Below, piece after piece: positions 21,615 through 33,500 of a DNA stretch of 64,000 nucleotides. Origin of the DNA: Phytophthora sp. 'mugwort' (lineage: Eukaryota > Oomycota > Peronosporomycetes > Peronosporales > Peronosporaceae); the NCBI GenBank assembly GCA_033558025.1, contig JAUCEF010000017.1, positions 1,922,001-1,986,000 of the forward strand, written 5' to 3'. Under the pieces are notes generated by a model. The model ran no database searches and was not told the origin of the DNA. It worked only from the letters and a program-made list of their open reading frames with translations. Both the position numbers and the translations under genes were made by a program. Position 1 is the first letter of the stretch. The number at the start of each line of letters is the position of its first letter.

Positions 21615-23972
21615 ATGGAGGCAAGCTCCTCCTCTTCATCGCCACCAGTACAACAGCTAAGTTTGTTCAAAATGCCACGTATTCACAAACAAGAATACTG
21701 GTCTTTTGTTGATCTCGTAGCTCCAAGCGAGCAGCTGCCAGAAGGGAAATTCCACTGGTCATCGTCAGATACCACTTCGGCATACTGCCATAAGTGCAAA
21801 GTTACGTTCGACTACAAGTCCGGGGGCATTGCGAGTATTCGTAAGCATCTGAGGAGCGAGCATCCAAGGGTGCTAACGAAAATGCAAGGTGCCATGGCAC
21901 GAAGCGAAGCCTCTGAGAAGATGAATGACGCCCTTGCCATCCAACGAAAGGCAGCTCACTGTTTATCTCGCCATCCAGACGAGGAAAAGTTAAACTAGCA
22001 GAAGAAGAGATGGTAACTCGACTTGTTACCGCTTGGATTGGCAAATGCCTTCGCCCGTTAAGCATCACTGAAGACAAGGAGCTCCGAATTTTGATGACAT
22101 TTGTTCAAACGATCCGCGGTATACGAGTTACCGTTCCGACGCACGATTACCGACCGCTTGAAAGCTCACGCACAAGATATGAGATTGTACGTGAATATGG
22201 ATATTTCTGAAAATGCTGTATTCTTTTGCTTTACTATGGATATTTGGACTTCACGCACAACTGAAAGTCTTCTCGCTCTGACTATTAATGTTGTGACCGC
22301 TCACTTTACCCTTGTGAGCTATACGTTGGAGGTTATAAGCTTTCCGGGGAAGCACTCTGGTGTTCGTATCGCGAACCTTATTAGCAGTCTGATGCGTAAG
22401 TGGGGACTAGACACTTCACGTTTGACGAAAATTGTGCGGGATAATGGTTCAAATATTGTTAAGGCATGCAACGAATTACATGTCGACCACTTGGTTGTGT
22501 AGCCCACTCGCTGCATCTAGTTGAGTCTGGTGCTCTTGCGAAGACACGCGACGAAGTGGATGCGTCGATTTCAGGAGAAGCCGAACAGGGTGTGACATTT
22601 AGCGACGTTGCGGGGCCAGAAGTCGATGAAGAAAAATGGGTTGAGGACTCCGAAGCTGAATTACAAGCGATTGACGAATTGGAGAGAGAATTAGGAGAAG
22701 TAGCCCTTGCAGGTTTGTCTGGTGAGTCCGATAACGAGTCAGTGGAGTCAGTGGACCTTGAAACTGATGATTGTCTGAACAAAAGACTCCTTGATGGATG
22801 CCTAAGCGCCCTTGCTGCATCTCAAATAATGGACACGATGAAAGCGGCCATGGGCAAAACAACAAAACATGTTGCTAGCTTTTGCAATATTGTAACCTTT
22901 TTCAACAAGAGTGCAAAAAGAAAAGCAAAGCTAAAATCGCTGCAGAAAGTACCTGTACCGCTTACTGTTATTGCGGATGTGGCAACTCGATGGAATAGCG
23001 CGCATCACATGCTTCGTCATATTCTGCGGTTGCGACCTGCAATTCAAGATTTCCTTGCGTTTATTCAGACATCAAGTGGGAAGGAAGAATTAGCGACGTC
23101 AAGATTGCACGACCAACAGGGGACATGTGGTTTCACGTCGAATGCCTCGAAAGACTTCTCGTAAGCTTCGATGGTATGACAACATTGCTATCAGGTGAGG
23201 TTTATCCTACCATGCCGCTCATACTGCCCTGCTTGCGATTGCTGGAGAAGAGATTGAGTAACAAAAAGATATTTTGGAAAATTGCTCGAGCTCACGAAGG
23301 TAAACCATACTACGGATCAACGTTGAAACGAATGCATCTGGTGCGTCGTCTCTTCTTGCTTTTACTCCGCAAGCGCTTTAAAGATCTGCCGCTTGACGCG
23401 AAATCGTGCTGCTTACTTGACCCTCAGTTCGCTCACGGCGAGATTCTTAACGCCGCAGAAAAAGAGGCTGTAGAGCAGTTCCTGATGAAAGAGGCAATGC
23501 GGCATAGTGGTGCTGATGTCTTTGATGTCGATCCTAATTAGAGCTTCGAGGAAAATAGCGGCGATAAGGAGGATTTCGCCAGTGAGCTCCTTGGTCATCA
23601 CCGGAAGCCACCAGAACCAGAGTCCCCTGAAGAATTGTCGCTGCGTGACCAGGTTAGTTCAGAAGTAGGGCTGTTCTTCGAGAAGTGCAAACTGCGTGAA
23701 AAGACGACGAACCAGAATATGAAAAGTCAAATGCTTCGAGTCAAAACAAACTCGAAAATGCTTTAAAATGGTGGAAAGACAATGCGGATGACTTTTCGTT
23801 CTTGGCGCCAGTTGCAAGGAAGTACTTTGCCATCGTTGCCACCTCCGTGTCGTCAGAGCGCTGCTTTTCATGTAGTGGTAATGCAATCACGGCTCGGCGC
23901 AAAAGACTGTCTGGATCCAACGTCAGGGATATAATTTTTTATCCGCAACAACTCGGTGGAGGAGGATTACCA
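21615..23972 (+). pseudogene. hAT-family transposase pseudogene (copy 1)
   Basis: Successive frames on the plus strand rebuild the order of a hAT transposase. First is a BED zinc finger (21640-21870: CHKCKVTFDYKSGGIASIRK, then HLRSEHP). Next comes the DDE core: MDIWTSRTTESLLALTIN near 22236 and KIVRDNGSNIVKACNE near 22430. Then LGCVAHSLHLVESGA, an acidic insert, and VADVATRWNSAHHMLRH near 22975. Last is the C-terminal dimerisation domain (about 23765-23940: FLAPVARKYFAIVATSVSSE, then RCFS). At least four frameshifts or stops (near 21996, 22200, 22500, 23160 and 23540) inactivate it. Terminal repeats and an 8-bp duplication could not be identified. Confidence 0.88.
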
Positions 23973-24048
23973 TGACGATATCAGCACCTAAGAAGAAACC
24001 GACGAAATCCAGAGTAAGAGTTTTTAGCTGTTGAACACTGTTCTAATG

Positions 24049-24660
24049 TCACTGGGCTGGCGATCTCCTTACCCGACGGTACTCACCCGCCTTTAACTGA
24101 TCCACGGTTGTCTGGACGCTCTCGTCGACGATCTCGACCTTCCGCACGCCATACTCGAGCTCGCCTACGATAATCACCAGCTCCGTCTCGCCCGTTGCGG
24201 TGGTCGCCTCCACTGTTTTCTGCTCCTCGGTGGTGTATAGCGAGTGCCCCTTCTCGACCGCAATCGGCTCCGGGACGGCCACAGAGATGTAGCCCTCGTT
24301 AGCCGGCACCACGATCTCCTCATCGGCGGTAGGAGTCTCCTCCACATGGACCTCGGTCGTCGTCGTCTGGTCACGCTTGTCAATAATCTCTTCGGCCTGC
24401 TCGCCAAGCTCGAGCTCGACCACAAAGTTCACCTGTCTCGCCGGACGGCGTCGCCACGTCAACCATCTGCGGCTGCTAGCCGGTCAGCTCGCCCTGATCC
24501 TTCACCTCTTCGAACACCTCAGCCACAACAATTGGGATTCGACTTCCGGAAGCTACAACTTCACTTCGCCAGACGGTGTCTTGCGCGCCTCGATTTCTGA
24601 CCGCTCTCGTCAATGATCTCGACCTTCTGCTCAATGCTCAGTCTCGCCGACGATGATCAC
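24049..24660 (-). pseudogene. Acidic repetitive protein fragment, function unknown
   Basis: A 137-codon open frame (24462-24049) is rich in Glu, Val and Thr, with phrases such as GETELVIIVGELEYGV and KVEIVDES. Upstream, in shifted frames, close relatives appear (VIIVGETE, then QKVEIIDES, and ATPSGET), so the locus is built from degenerate repeats of one coding unit. No signal peptide or known domain is seen. It lies between two transposon relics and looks like a decayed gene fragment. Confidence 0.35.
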
Positions 24661-25040
24661 CTGACGGGGTGTAACATACAAAGCGACATGTTAGAATTCA
24701 GGCGATGTCACACGCACCGTCTACATGCTGCTTCCGCCCACCCAAAAGAGAAGCATAATTCTTGCGCTCCATAGTTCATGCGGCCCTGGTAAATCTCGAT
24801 GACGTTGTGCACGGTTGATAACAACATGCATCGCTACTCCGTGCGCTGCTACCCCGCTTAGCAATGCAGCGGAGTCGAACATCAGGGGCAAAGACACCAT
24901 GCTGGCCGACAAGCCAGTCACTTCACGTCCGGTGTCCTGATATCACGAAGATAGTTCCGCAAGTCGCGTATGTCTGCCAGAATTTATTCAAACTTTACGT
25001 AAAGTAAACGTAAAGAAAACGGTAACGGGAACCCACCGAC
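24661..25040. other. Spacer between repeats with short palindromes
   Basis: No gene seen. Near 25005-25080 the motif TTTACGTAAA occurs twice together with GTAAACGTAAAG, possibly one end of the Harbinger-like element that follows. Confidence 0.3.
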
Positions 25041-26277
25041 GGGAACGGAAAAACGGCAACTTTACGTAAACTGGGTTTACGTCCCTATCACTACAGGATA
25101 ACAGCGGGTCGGTCGAGTCCCCGACTAATATCAACAAGTTATGGAGAACAACACACCCGATGATAACCTTACAGATGCGCCCAGAAGTTTTCTGCTCCAC
25201 TTGCCGGGTAGTAGCCGGAAGCGGTCCTTCAAGCACCCAAAGGCGCATTCAACGACCATGCGAGTCGTGGAGCGGGGATTATATTACCGACGCTTTCTGC
25301 CATGGTTCACTGTTTCAGCTCTGGAAATGCGGTGAGAAGATGCCCCAAATTATGTAACCAGCATGTCGCCCAGGAAAGGCTTACCTGGAGGCACGTATGA
25401 AGTCAGACTGCAGAGAATAAGCTTAGATGTGTACCGTGTCGAGTAAAATCAAATCTGCATCAGTTTCTTGATGGCAGACCCATTCCATAGGGACTGGTCG
25501 TTGTTAGACCCAGCACGTATGGATATCGATCGAAAATACCCACGGTGATCAACAATTGCTTGAACATTGAATGCTGGAAAATTCATCCGACAATGCTACC
25601 CTTCACAGTCGCGAGGGCGCGGTATGGTCACCAAGGCGGATCCCCGACAACATCCGGAAAACCAGCGATCTATGCAACCCTGCCTCGATTACCGGAAGCT
25701 CCTCCGCTGCACCCATGACGACGCAGCGCGAAGTTAGTGCGCTGATCACGTCAAGGGCGCTATTTATGTATACAACTGCTCGAGTTCTAGATACCCCCAT
25801 TACAGTCGCTGCTTCATCAATTGTGCCGCCTTGAGCGAGATAAAGCATAGTAAGCGCAACGCGCTTAATCAAGTTCGTCTTGCTGTTCTGTCCAGGTTTG
25901 CGGCCCCATGCATCATGTATCACCTTATAGATCCGCAGGAAAGACTGCTTGTCACACCGAAGCTTTTTGTGAAACCAATTTGTACGCCCCGCCTGCATGG
26001 CTTGCTCAAAAGCTGTGGTCAGGAAGGTCGACTTGCATGACGGCGGGGCACGAATGCTACGTTTGTTAATCGTCGCAACGACAGCAACGCTGATGCATGT
26101 GCTCGCCGTTACAGCGAGGATAGCGGCAGCTCGCTTGTCCATTCCTGGGTCCTGCTGGGCTGGTTGGCGCAGGGCTGGCTGGCTCAGAGCTGACAAAAGT
26201 GCTGTAGCTGGCACAGCAAAACAGAAACGGTGTTCCGGAACGCGAACGCACCAAAAACAGCACATTGTACCATTCAA
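25041..26277 (-). pseudogene. PIF/Harbinger-like (DDE_4) transposase pseudogene
   Basis: The minus-strand frame 26277-25603 encodes a Harbinger N-terminal part: FHKKLRCDKQSFLRIYKVIH, then RVALTMLYLAQGGTIDEAAT, a helix-turn-helix region. Further downstream, in broken frames, are a GDMLVT-FGASSHR block near 25370, ARTTRMVVECAFGCLKDRFR-like sequence near 25240, and a C-terminal VIIGCVVLHNLLI motif near 25130. The block order matches PIF/Harbinger transposases. Several stops interrupt it. Confidence 0.75.
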
Positions 26278-26391
26278 AGTTATCCAATCAAATCAGCCCG
26301 AGCTTTGAGCACATAATGGGTGCTGGTAGTTGAACCAGGGCCTCATCAGCTGATCCATCATCCAGCAGTCTTGGCGCTGCATGTGCCGTTT

Positions 26392-28554
26392 CATCTGCCC
26401 AAACCACGGTCGCAAGCGTTCATGGTATGGCTCTTGACAAAGAACTTGGTGTTTACCTCTTCGATCCATACAAGGTGAGCAATAAGCACCAGGAAGACCA
26501 ACACAAAGTTGTTTTTATTCTGCCCGCCACAGTTGTCCGCATAAACAGTGGGTTTCTTTGGCTTCATCGGAAGGAGACCCTCGTACAGCATGTATCCCAG
26601 CATCGAATTGATCTCGTTGGTGCCTTTTCCCGCCTCCCTCTCGTTGTACACAAAATTGTACTTTGTGTTCGTGTGGCCAATAGCAACACCGAAGATGTGT
26701 ACCTACATTAACGACATGAAGTACTAGTCGGAAGTGTTGCTGCACCGATGGCAGTGTCAGGTTCTGAGAGAAGTTCATCGTAACGACGATGGCTGCATCC
26801 GAGCTATCCGCAACATCCTTCTTGTACTCCAACCTGTGAAATGCAACGTTCAATAGTTAGAACTAAATGATACTTAGCTCCATCACAGCTCAAATTGGTA
26901 CTTAAAGCCGTACCTCATAATACACGCTGCTTCTGTGTGCATCCCAAACAGCTCTGTCGGCGTAGCACTTGGAACACAATTCACGCAAACTGAATTAGAA
27001 GATTGTGCAAGTATCGCACACGTTACTGCGTGGAAGCTAGATACGAATCGTTCGGTAATGCTTGGAGATGAAATCTCGACAGAGAAGGCACTTCATGTCG
27101 AGCTCAGATTCTGCTATAGCAAGCGTCAGTTGCTCGTGCAGCTTGTCCCAAGTCAAAAAGGCGGGAAGTAAAGTGAACTTGTCCGTTGTCGCCACCTTCG
27201 ACACTTTTCCGCCCTTGCGTTTTTGGCGGCGCACATGTACTGGGACCATCTCTCCAAACTAAGAAACCAGCTCCTTCAGCCACCCGACGATCCTGTCAAC
27301 GTCGAGTACAGCGGTGTTGAGGTTCAGGCGGCCTCCGTGCGGCTCCACGCCAAGAAGACCGCCATCTAGCGGTTCTGGTAAAAAGATTCATAAAACCTGT
27401 TATAAAAGTGGTTTAATTGACCAAAACCACAGAGATATATGACGGTATTAGATCCTTTTTAGGGCAGCTTCGCCGGGTGAATTACCATACCATAAAATAG
27501 CCGACCACGCAACGAAAGAGGGGGTGCCGCTATATAATGTCACCTAGCTATGCGCTCCGCGCAGTCCTAATTAACCTTGGCGGCTCGCAGGGTTCGCTGG
27601 TGACAGAACCCTAAGCCCGTTACGGCAGCGCCTATGCTTGCCGGTTGAACAGTGGTTGGTCCTGGATTTGCTCCCGCTTGTTTCGTCCACGGTCTGCAAA
27701 CCGCAGGCATGCTCGCTTCGCTCGCGTGGGTGACCTCCGTCCCCAGGTTACGACCAATCAGCGTACTTGAATATCGCATTATACTTGCTCTGGCTATACT
27801 TGATATGGCTCAGAAAGTATACTGACTTGAACCATATATTCAATGATAAATACCGGGTGGTATTTATCTATCTATTTTTAGGTCAGATTCACTAGAATGT
27901 GTGATTTACATTAGGACTTTTAGATCAGTTTAGATCGGTATTAGGTACGCGCTATCAGCTACCCATCTAGCTGCGTCTTGTAGCGAGCGACGGTCGCGGT
28001 ACCAACGCCGTAGCACTGACAGGAGGCTCCGCGACACACAGAGCCGACAAACGGCAGGAAGTAGGGGAAACGTTGACGCTGTCCGATACTCCGACGCCGC
28101 TCGGGTGCGCCAGCCTCCAACGACACAGCCAGCGCGGTAGTAATGCTTGTCTTCCTTTCGACGGATGTCATTGCGTCACTCGCACGAACGGGTTTCTCAA
28201 CGGCGTCGGCTTTGTCTGAATGCACCGGTGTTAACAGGTGTCAGCGGCAACCTACGCCTACACCCTAGCTTCACTATCTAGACTTATTGGGTTCTCCTCG
28301 TTGATAATATCCACGTCGCATCCGCCCTCTTCGCCTTCAGACAGAAAAAATGGCGACGTCACCTCACATTCGCTGTCACTTGTCGATAGCACTTCCTCCT
28401 CCGAGTCGGAGCTGCTCGAGAGCCCGCTGTCGTCGTCTATGGCGGCTGCGAACTTAACGACTGAGTGGAGTGAGTGGCTGAGACGCCTCGAAACACAAAA
28501 CCAGCTTTTTCTCGGCTGCTCACTTAGGTCCGATCCGGCCAACGAAATGTTCAA
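26392..28554 (-). pseudogene. DUF7869-type DDE transposase-like pseudogene, split by an insertion
   Basis: Minus-strand fragments in order: an acidic Ser-rich N-terminus (28554-28258), VCRGASCQCYGVGTATVARY (28225-27972), then after a 592-bp insertion VEPHGGRLNLNTAVLDVDRI (about 27345), KFTLLPAFLTWDKLHEQ, SNVCDTC, and the core YADNCGGQNKNNFVLVF, then FVKSHTMNACDRGLG (26520-26395). The DNCGGQNKN and H-T-x-N-x-C-D-R-G-x-G motifs are typical of DUF7869-like transposon proteins common in oomycetes. Frameshifts and stops are present, so it is dead. Confidence 0.7.
27371..27962. mobile_element. 0.6 kb non-coding element inserted with 9-bp duplication
   Basis: This 592-bp non-coding block is flanked by direct copies of CCATCTAGC (27362-27370 and 27963-27971). 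Removing the block and one copy joins the two halves of the host pseudogene (YKTQLDG to GLLGVEPHG), which shows a real insertion. The termini share little inverted similarity. A 9-bp duplication suits a Mutator-like non-autonomous element, but the superfamily is not proven. Confidence 0.7.
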
Positions 28555-28917
28555 TCGCCTTTTATTAAAAAAACAACTTAAAATAGTGGTTAAGAATCAT
28601 TTCAATTTTTTGTCAGAGGTTCATAAAATATGTATGGTACTATAATTTTATCGCTTCTGCCGAAACCGGCAATTTGTAATCTGACCTGTCAAAGGCGCTG
28701 AAATCGCATGCGTTAGCACTTGTATCCTCTTGCCTAACTAACTATACAGCAGCATATAATTTCCCGTAGAAGCCGAGAAATAGACAAACATGTGACCAGA
28801 TTTAGGGGGTCCTAAATAGGGGTCCTATCAATTTGGCGGGCACTGTAGTTTCAATCCGACAGTATATCGTTCACGTTTGTGTGCGTAACCACACTTTTTT
28901 TCCTTACAAGCACAACA
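28555..28917. other. Region upstream of MscS gene
   Basis: AT-rich, about 360 bp, with no gene. It holds the promoter side of the MscS gene. The sequence ttagggggtcctaaatagggg near 28801 looks like repeat debris. Confidence 0.4.
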
Positions 28918-30474
28918 ATGCGCACGCTGCTGCTACTGCTGCTTGTGCTGCTGCTTCGCGCGGACGCAGCGCATGCCGGCGACGGCTGCAGCGACGACTG
29001 CGCATCCGTGTCATGCCTGCCCGAGTGGTGGCGCAGCACGAAGGCGCCGCAGCTGGTAGTGTCCGCCGTGTTGGTCTTCTTTGCCACGTTCCTGCCGCGC
29101 GTGCTCGTGCGTCTGCTCATCTTCGTGCTCACCAAGCTGCCGTTCATGCATCAGTAACGCACAATGCAATAACTATGTAACCGGTAATTACGTTATTAGG
29201 TATAATAATTATTGCTGTGATGTACTGCTGCGCAGAGTGGCCGAGGACTTCCGGGAGTCGTGTGTGGGCTCCACGTCGTACCTCATTTCCATGTCGCTTG
29301 TGCTGCTGTCGTTGGCCGTGTCGGACCTTACCAAATTTTTCTGCCATCTCCCCACCTACATATGGGGTGTCTTCTTCCTCTATTGGCTCTACTCTCTCTT
29401 CAACGTTGTCCAGAGTGTGGGTTTTGATTCATTTCCTGTTTTCTTCTTCTTCTTCTATTGGGCTAACATGGTTGTCACTTGCTGTTTTGGTTGACGTAGT
29501 TAGCTGTGCGGCGGTTTGTTGGGACCAATGGAGACTTTTCCAAGAAGATGGTCATCTCCGAGTCTGTCAAGGTAGGAGGCCAAAGTTTGCCTATCGCTTA
29601 CGTAGAGGTTTTCCTTGCTCTGCTAATCCTAATTTGCTGACAGATTCTCCGATTGACAACACTGTTGATCATTGCGCTGATCATCTACTCGTCCGCTCTG
29701 GGTAACAGTGCTACATTGAAGTACTCGGTCCTAGGTGTCATTGGTCTGGCCATCGCGCTGGGCTTTGTGCCGTCCTTTCATAATGTCGTCGGTGGTCTTT
29801 TCCTCGCGTTCAATTCGCAGTTTAAGATTGACGACTTCATTCGAGTTGGAGATGCTGAAGGATTCGTTCATCGCGTGTCGCTGCGCTACACGACAGTAGT
29901 GAGCCTTGACGGAACGACACTTTATGTGCCTAACAGCTTCTTTCTCTACAAACCCATGATCAATTTCTCGCAGCGGCCTAAGCGAGACGTGGACTTGCAT
30001 GTCCGTGTTTCACGCGCTACACCAGTCGAGACGTTACGACAGGCTCTTCGCCGCCTCGAGAGTATGCTGCAGTCCTTGCATGTAGGGCTTACATCCCACG
30101 AAGAGAACCAGTCGGATTTGCGGCATGGCGAAAAGTGGGAACGCTTCTTTTTCGTGGCGATGGAGGAGCTTTACACCATTCGTGTATACTCCTACACTGA
30201 AGAACTGGATGCGCGCAAGTACGCCATGCTCAAGTCTGAAGTGTGGCTCGCTGTGACAGAAATTATGGAGGAATTGGACATCCCAGTGCTCAGCAACGAC
30301 GATCCTGATAATCCGTTTGCCGAGTCCCCGCATTTCTACAAGCATTCCAGCAGTAATGTCAGTAGCCATGCCGACGATAGTAGCGTCGGAGATCCGTTCA
30401 CCAGTGAGATTGGTGCGGTGGTGGGGGCACAGCCTAGCAGTAATGGGATCAAGGGACCGCGTACGCAGCTTTAA
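28918..30474 (+). CDS. Small-conductance mechanosensitive channel (MscS family)
   Basis: Four exons: 28918-29153, 29236-29416, 29500-29571 and 29644-30474. They keep frame and give about 439 residues. The N-terminus MRTLLLLLLVLLLRADAAHA is a good signal peptide, followed by a short Cys-rich lumenal or external segment and several membrane helices. The pore-lining helix and beta domain are classic MscS: GVIGLAIALGFVPSFHNVVG, then FKIDDFIRVGDAEGFVHRVS, then LYVPNSFF. The C-terminal tail is Ser/Asp-rich and likely cytoplasmic. MscS channels open on membrane tension and relieve osmotic stress. The membrane it resides in cannot be told from sequence alone. The stop lies 78 bp from the convergent TBC gene. 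Confidence 0.92.
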
Positions 30475-30552
30475 CGGCGTGTGATGGCTGAGTTCGAGTT
30501 AAAACACACTCGTAAGTTATTATATCGTATTCTGCCGTTTAACGTGTTTGAA

Positions 30553-33500
30553 CTAGTGCTGTAGCCATTGGGCATCATGGACCTCAGCTTCAATTTCTTG
30601 GAGTTCTTGCTGCAGTTCGCGTTCAATGGTCAGAGCGCGCTCACGCAGAGCCCAGTCCTGATCGCGGTACTCAAGGCGCAAGAACTTTCCAAGCCCGCTG
30701 AGCAGCCGTTTGTGTGATTCCCGAAAAACAAGTTCACCCTCCTGATGTTGCGCTGTGAGTGCTGCCAGCAACGGTTTGTTTGGTGTATCCAGCGTTGAAG
30801 CTGCACAGCGATCGAGACCATGAGTGAGAGTAACGTTCAGCCCGACGGCCGTGCCGTCTTGCGGAGGTGGCGACGTTGGTGTGACGGGGTAGGAGTCGCT
30901 GACATCTACTAGTTGCTCGGCGTACGTGGGCGACGATGGAGCGGGCTGACCTTCGATGATCGGATCATCGTACAAGTTGGTACCTCCACTACCTGCTGCG
31001 AACTCCAACACCGAGAAATCACCGGATGATAGGCTTGGCCGCAGTCGAATTGGTGACTTCCCCGGATTGTAGAAACTACGCGTGGTTGGGCGTCCCCCTC
31101 GTCTTGGTGTAGTCGCACCCGAGTCTCCGCGTTTATGACCAGAAAGTGCCGAGTCGTCCATGGCACGTGGACGTCGTTTTGACGAGCTAGACGACTGGGA
31201 CACAGTTGAAGTTTTGGCTCGAACAGAATGCCGTGAATTTGGTGTGCTGCTGCTTGATGGAGTTGTCGTAGCGTCTGCTATCGTGGAGAATGAAGGATAT
31301 TCGACAGCAGATTCTAGCCAGGACCCACCATGCCACATGAACCGGTACGTCACAGCGAGGCATTCTAGCCGCACAGCACACAATGCCTTGAGTGACGATA
31401 CCAAAGCGTAAAGAAACATCTCAGCGAGATGATGATCAGATAGTCCGAGGTCCTCCCTCTCCATCAGCAGGCAGCTACGTTGGCCAGCGAATGAGCTATC
31501 ACTCCCCGTTCCTGAAGCATCATTGGTAGGAAAACGAGTCTCACCAGCGTCAAACATCATGCCAGAAGCTTCGATGACACGAGAAGCAGAAGGGAAGCCA
31601 TCGCTACCAGAATGAAACAGCGAAGAAGCATCATGTCCTGCACCAGAAATTTTGCCTTCCTTGACTTGGGAGAGCCAACTGTGTGAGTCCGGTGTGGGAG
31701 GCCGAGCAAGGGGACATGCCACAAGCTGGCTTGATGCAGCCAACCACTTCGCCTGCCGCTGACCCAGCTCTACAGCTAGCGACTCCGCAGCTGCAGAAGA
31801 TTGACTGAATTGCTCAAGCAGCAGGTGCAAAGACATCTGGAACGAATCTTCTAGCTTGTCACCCTCGGAGCCAACGTCAAGGTCGGTCGTTTCGTTCTCA
31901 AGTCCGTACATGTCGTACGGATCTTTCTCATCGTTGGCATAGGCTGCCGGGCTTAGCCGCAAAGCAGCTGTGACACCTTTACGGCCACTCAAGAACTGCT
32001 TGGCAACAGCCTGGCAACGCGATCCGAGGTCCTGAGTAAGCTTGAGAATGCTCAGCTTGTCTTTGAAATACCCCACCTTCTGCGACACTAGCTCCATCAA
32101 TCGGTGACGCTGTGTCGACCTCAGCTTTTCGAGCTGCTCCTCTGTGAGCCCTGTAACAGACATAAAGGCACAATGCTTGTCAGTGATTCGCTCCACAACA
32201 AATGAGTTGGCAAGAAAGAATCCATACAGGGGATGGTAAAATCGTCCTTGAAGACCAGCGAGAAGACTGCATCAGCATCGATACAGCTTCGTTCGCTAGC
32301 ACGCAAGTACTCCTCCGCTTCATCAGAAGTTTTGGCATGGAAAAGTGTTTCTTCTGCACGAAAAAGCAACGCGATACCGACTCCGTAAAACACGAGCACG
32401 CCACGAATGAAGAACGCATCCCATATCCGCAGCACCTGCGAAAAAGATAACAAGTTAGCGCGTCTTATTAGCATGGGGGGTCGTGTCTTGAAAGCGAGCT
32501 GTACCGTTCTTACCGTGGGGAGCGGGATGAGCGAGGCGGTAAACAAGCTTAGAAACCATCGTTCAACTAAACGGCCAAGAGGAAACTTCAAGGTTCCTAG
32601 ATGAGCGGCTAGAGTCGGTAAACGGTTTTGCAGAAGCGCGGTGAATGATGCCACATCAATTTGCAATGCTGGACGGTAGCCGTGGAAGTATCCCGGAAGA
32701 AGCGAGTCGATAACACTGGAAGTTAAAAACGAAACATGAAAAATACGCAGACACTGTTATCAGGACTCGTCAAGTTATTTATCGTAAACGAGGAATATCT
32801 TAACTATACCTGTTAATGATCCAAAATGCGCTCTCTTCTTCGACATATGCCAGCAAAAGACAAGACACTCGCCAGGGAAATGGATGGGAGTACGGACTGA
32901 ATGCAGACACAACACACAAAAAGAAACACAAAATAGTTAGACGATCGTCGCTGCCAAATGAGCAAACCTTGTTGTTATCAACTTACTTGTAACGCGAGCT
33001 TGCGATTAATAACCGGCGCCGTGATGCCAACTCCCAATCTACTGCCGGATAGTCGTTGGGGTACACGTAGTTACCCATTTTGCCTTTTTCAAGCTGCTTG
33101 AGCGTATTTCGTGCCGACGCGCGTTTACCGAAAGGATCGCTGCCAGTTTTTATCTCTTCAATCTCAATCTGTTCGGCATCGTCCTCGTCCATGGAGTCTC
33201 GCTCATCATCGTAAAATGATCCGCGGTCTTCGCTGTATTGGTCGGACGGGTTCGACGCATCCGAAACAGCACGGCCAAAACGGCCTGTTAGATTATGTAA
33301 CTCGCTTGGTCGTACGCTGACGGCCACGTGCCCACTTTCTTGAAGCGCCAACGCGCACAAACGAGTGAAAAGCATTTGGTTCTCAGGCGTATCCATCGTC
33401 GTTGTGTCAATAGCCGCAGAGCACAGTTCATAAATTGCGTGCTTCTTAGATTTCTGGTCACTTCTGACAGAGGCTTCTCGTGAGGCCGTGCGGAAAACGT

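Noticed and set aside
21222..25080. TTTACGTTAAGTTAACG (left) and TTTACGTAAA (right) as ends of one large hAT
   Set aside because: The two sequences do not align as inverted repeats beyond a few bases, and no target duplication was found.
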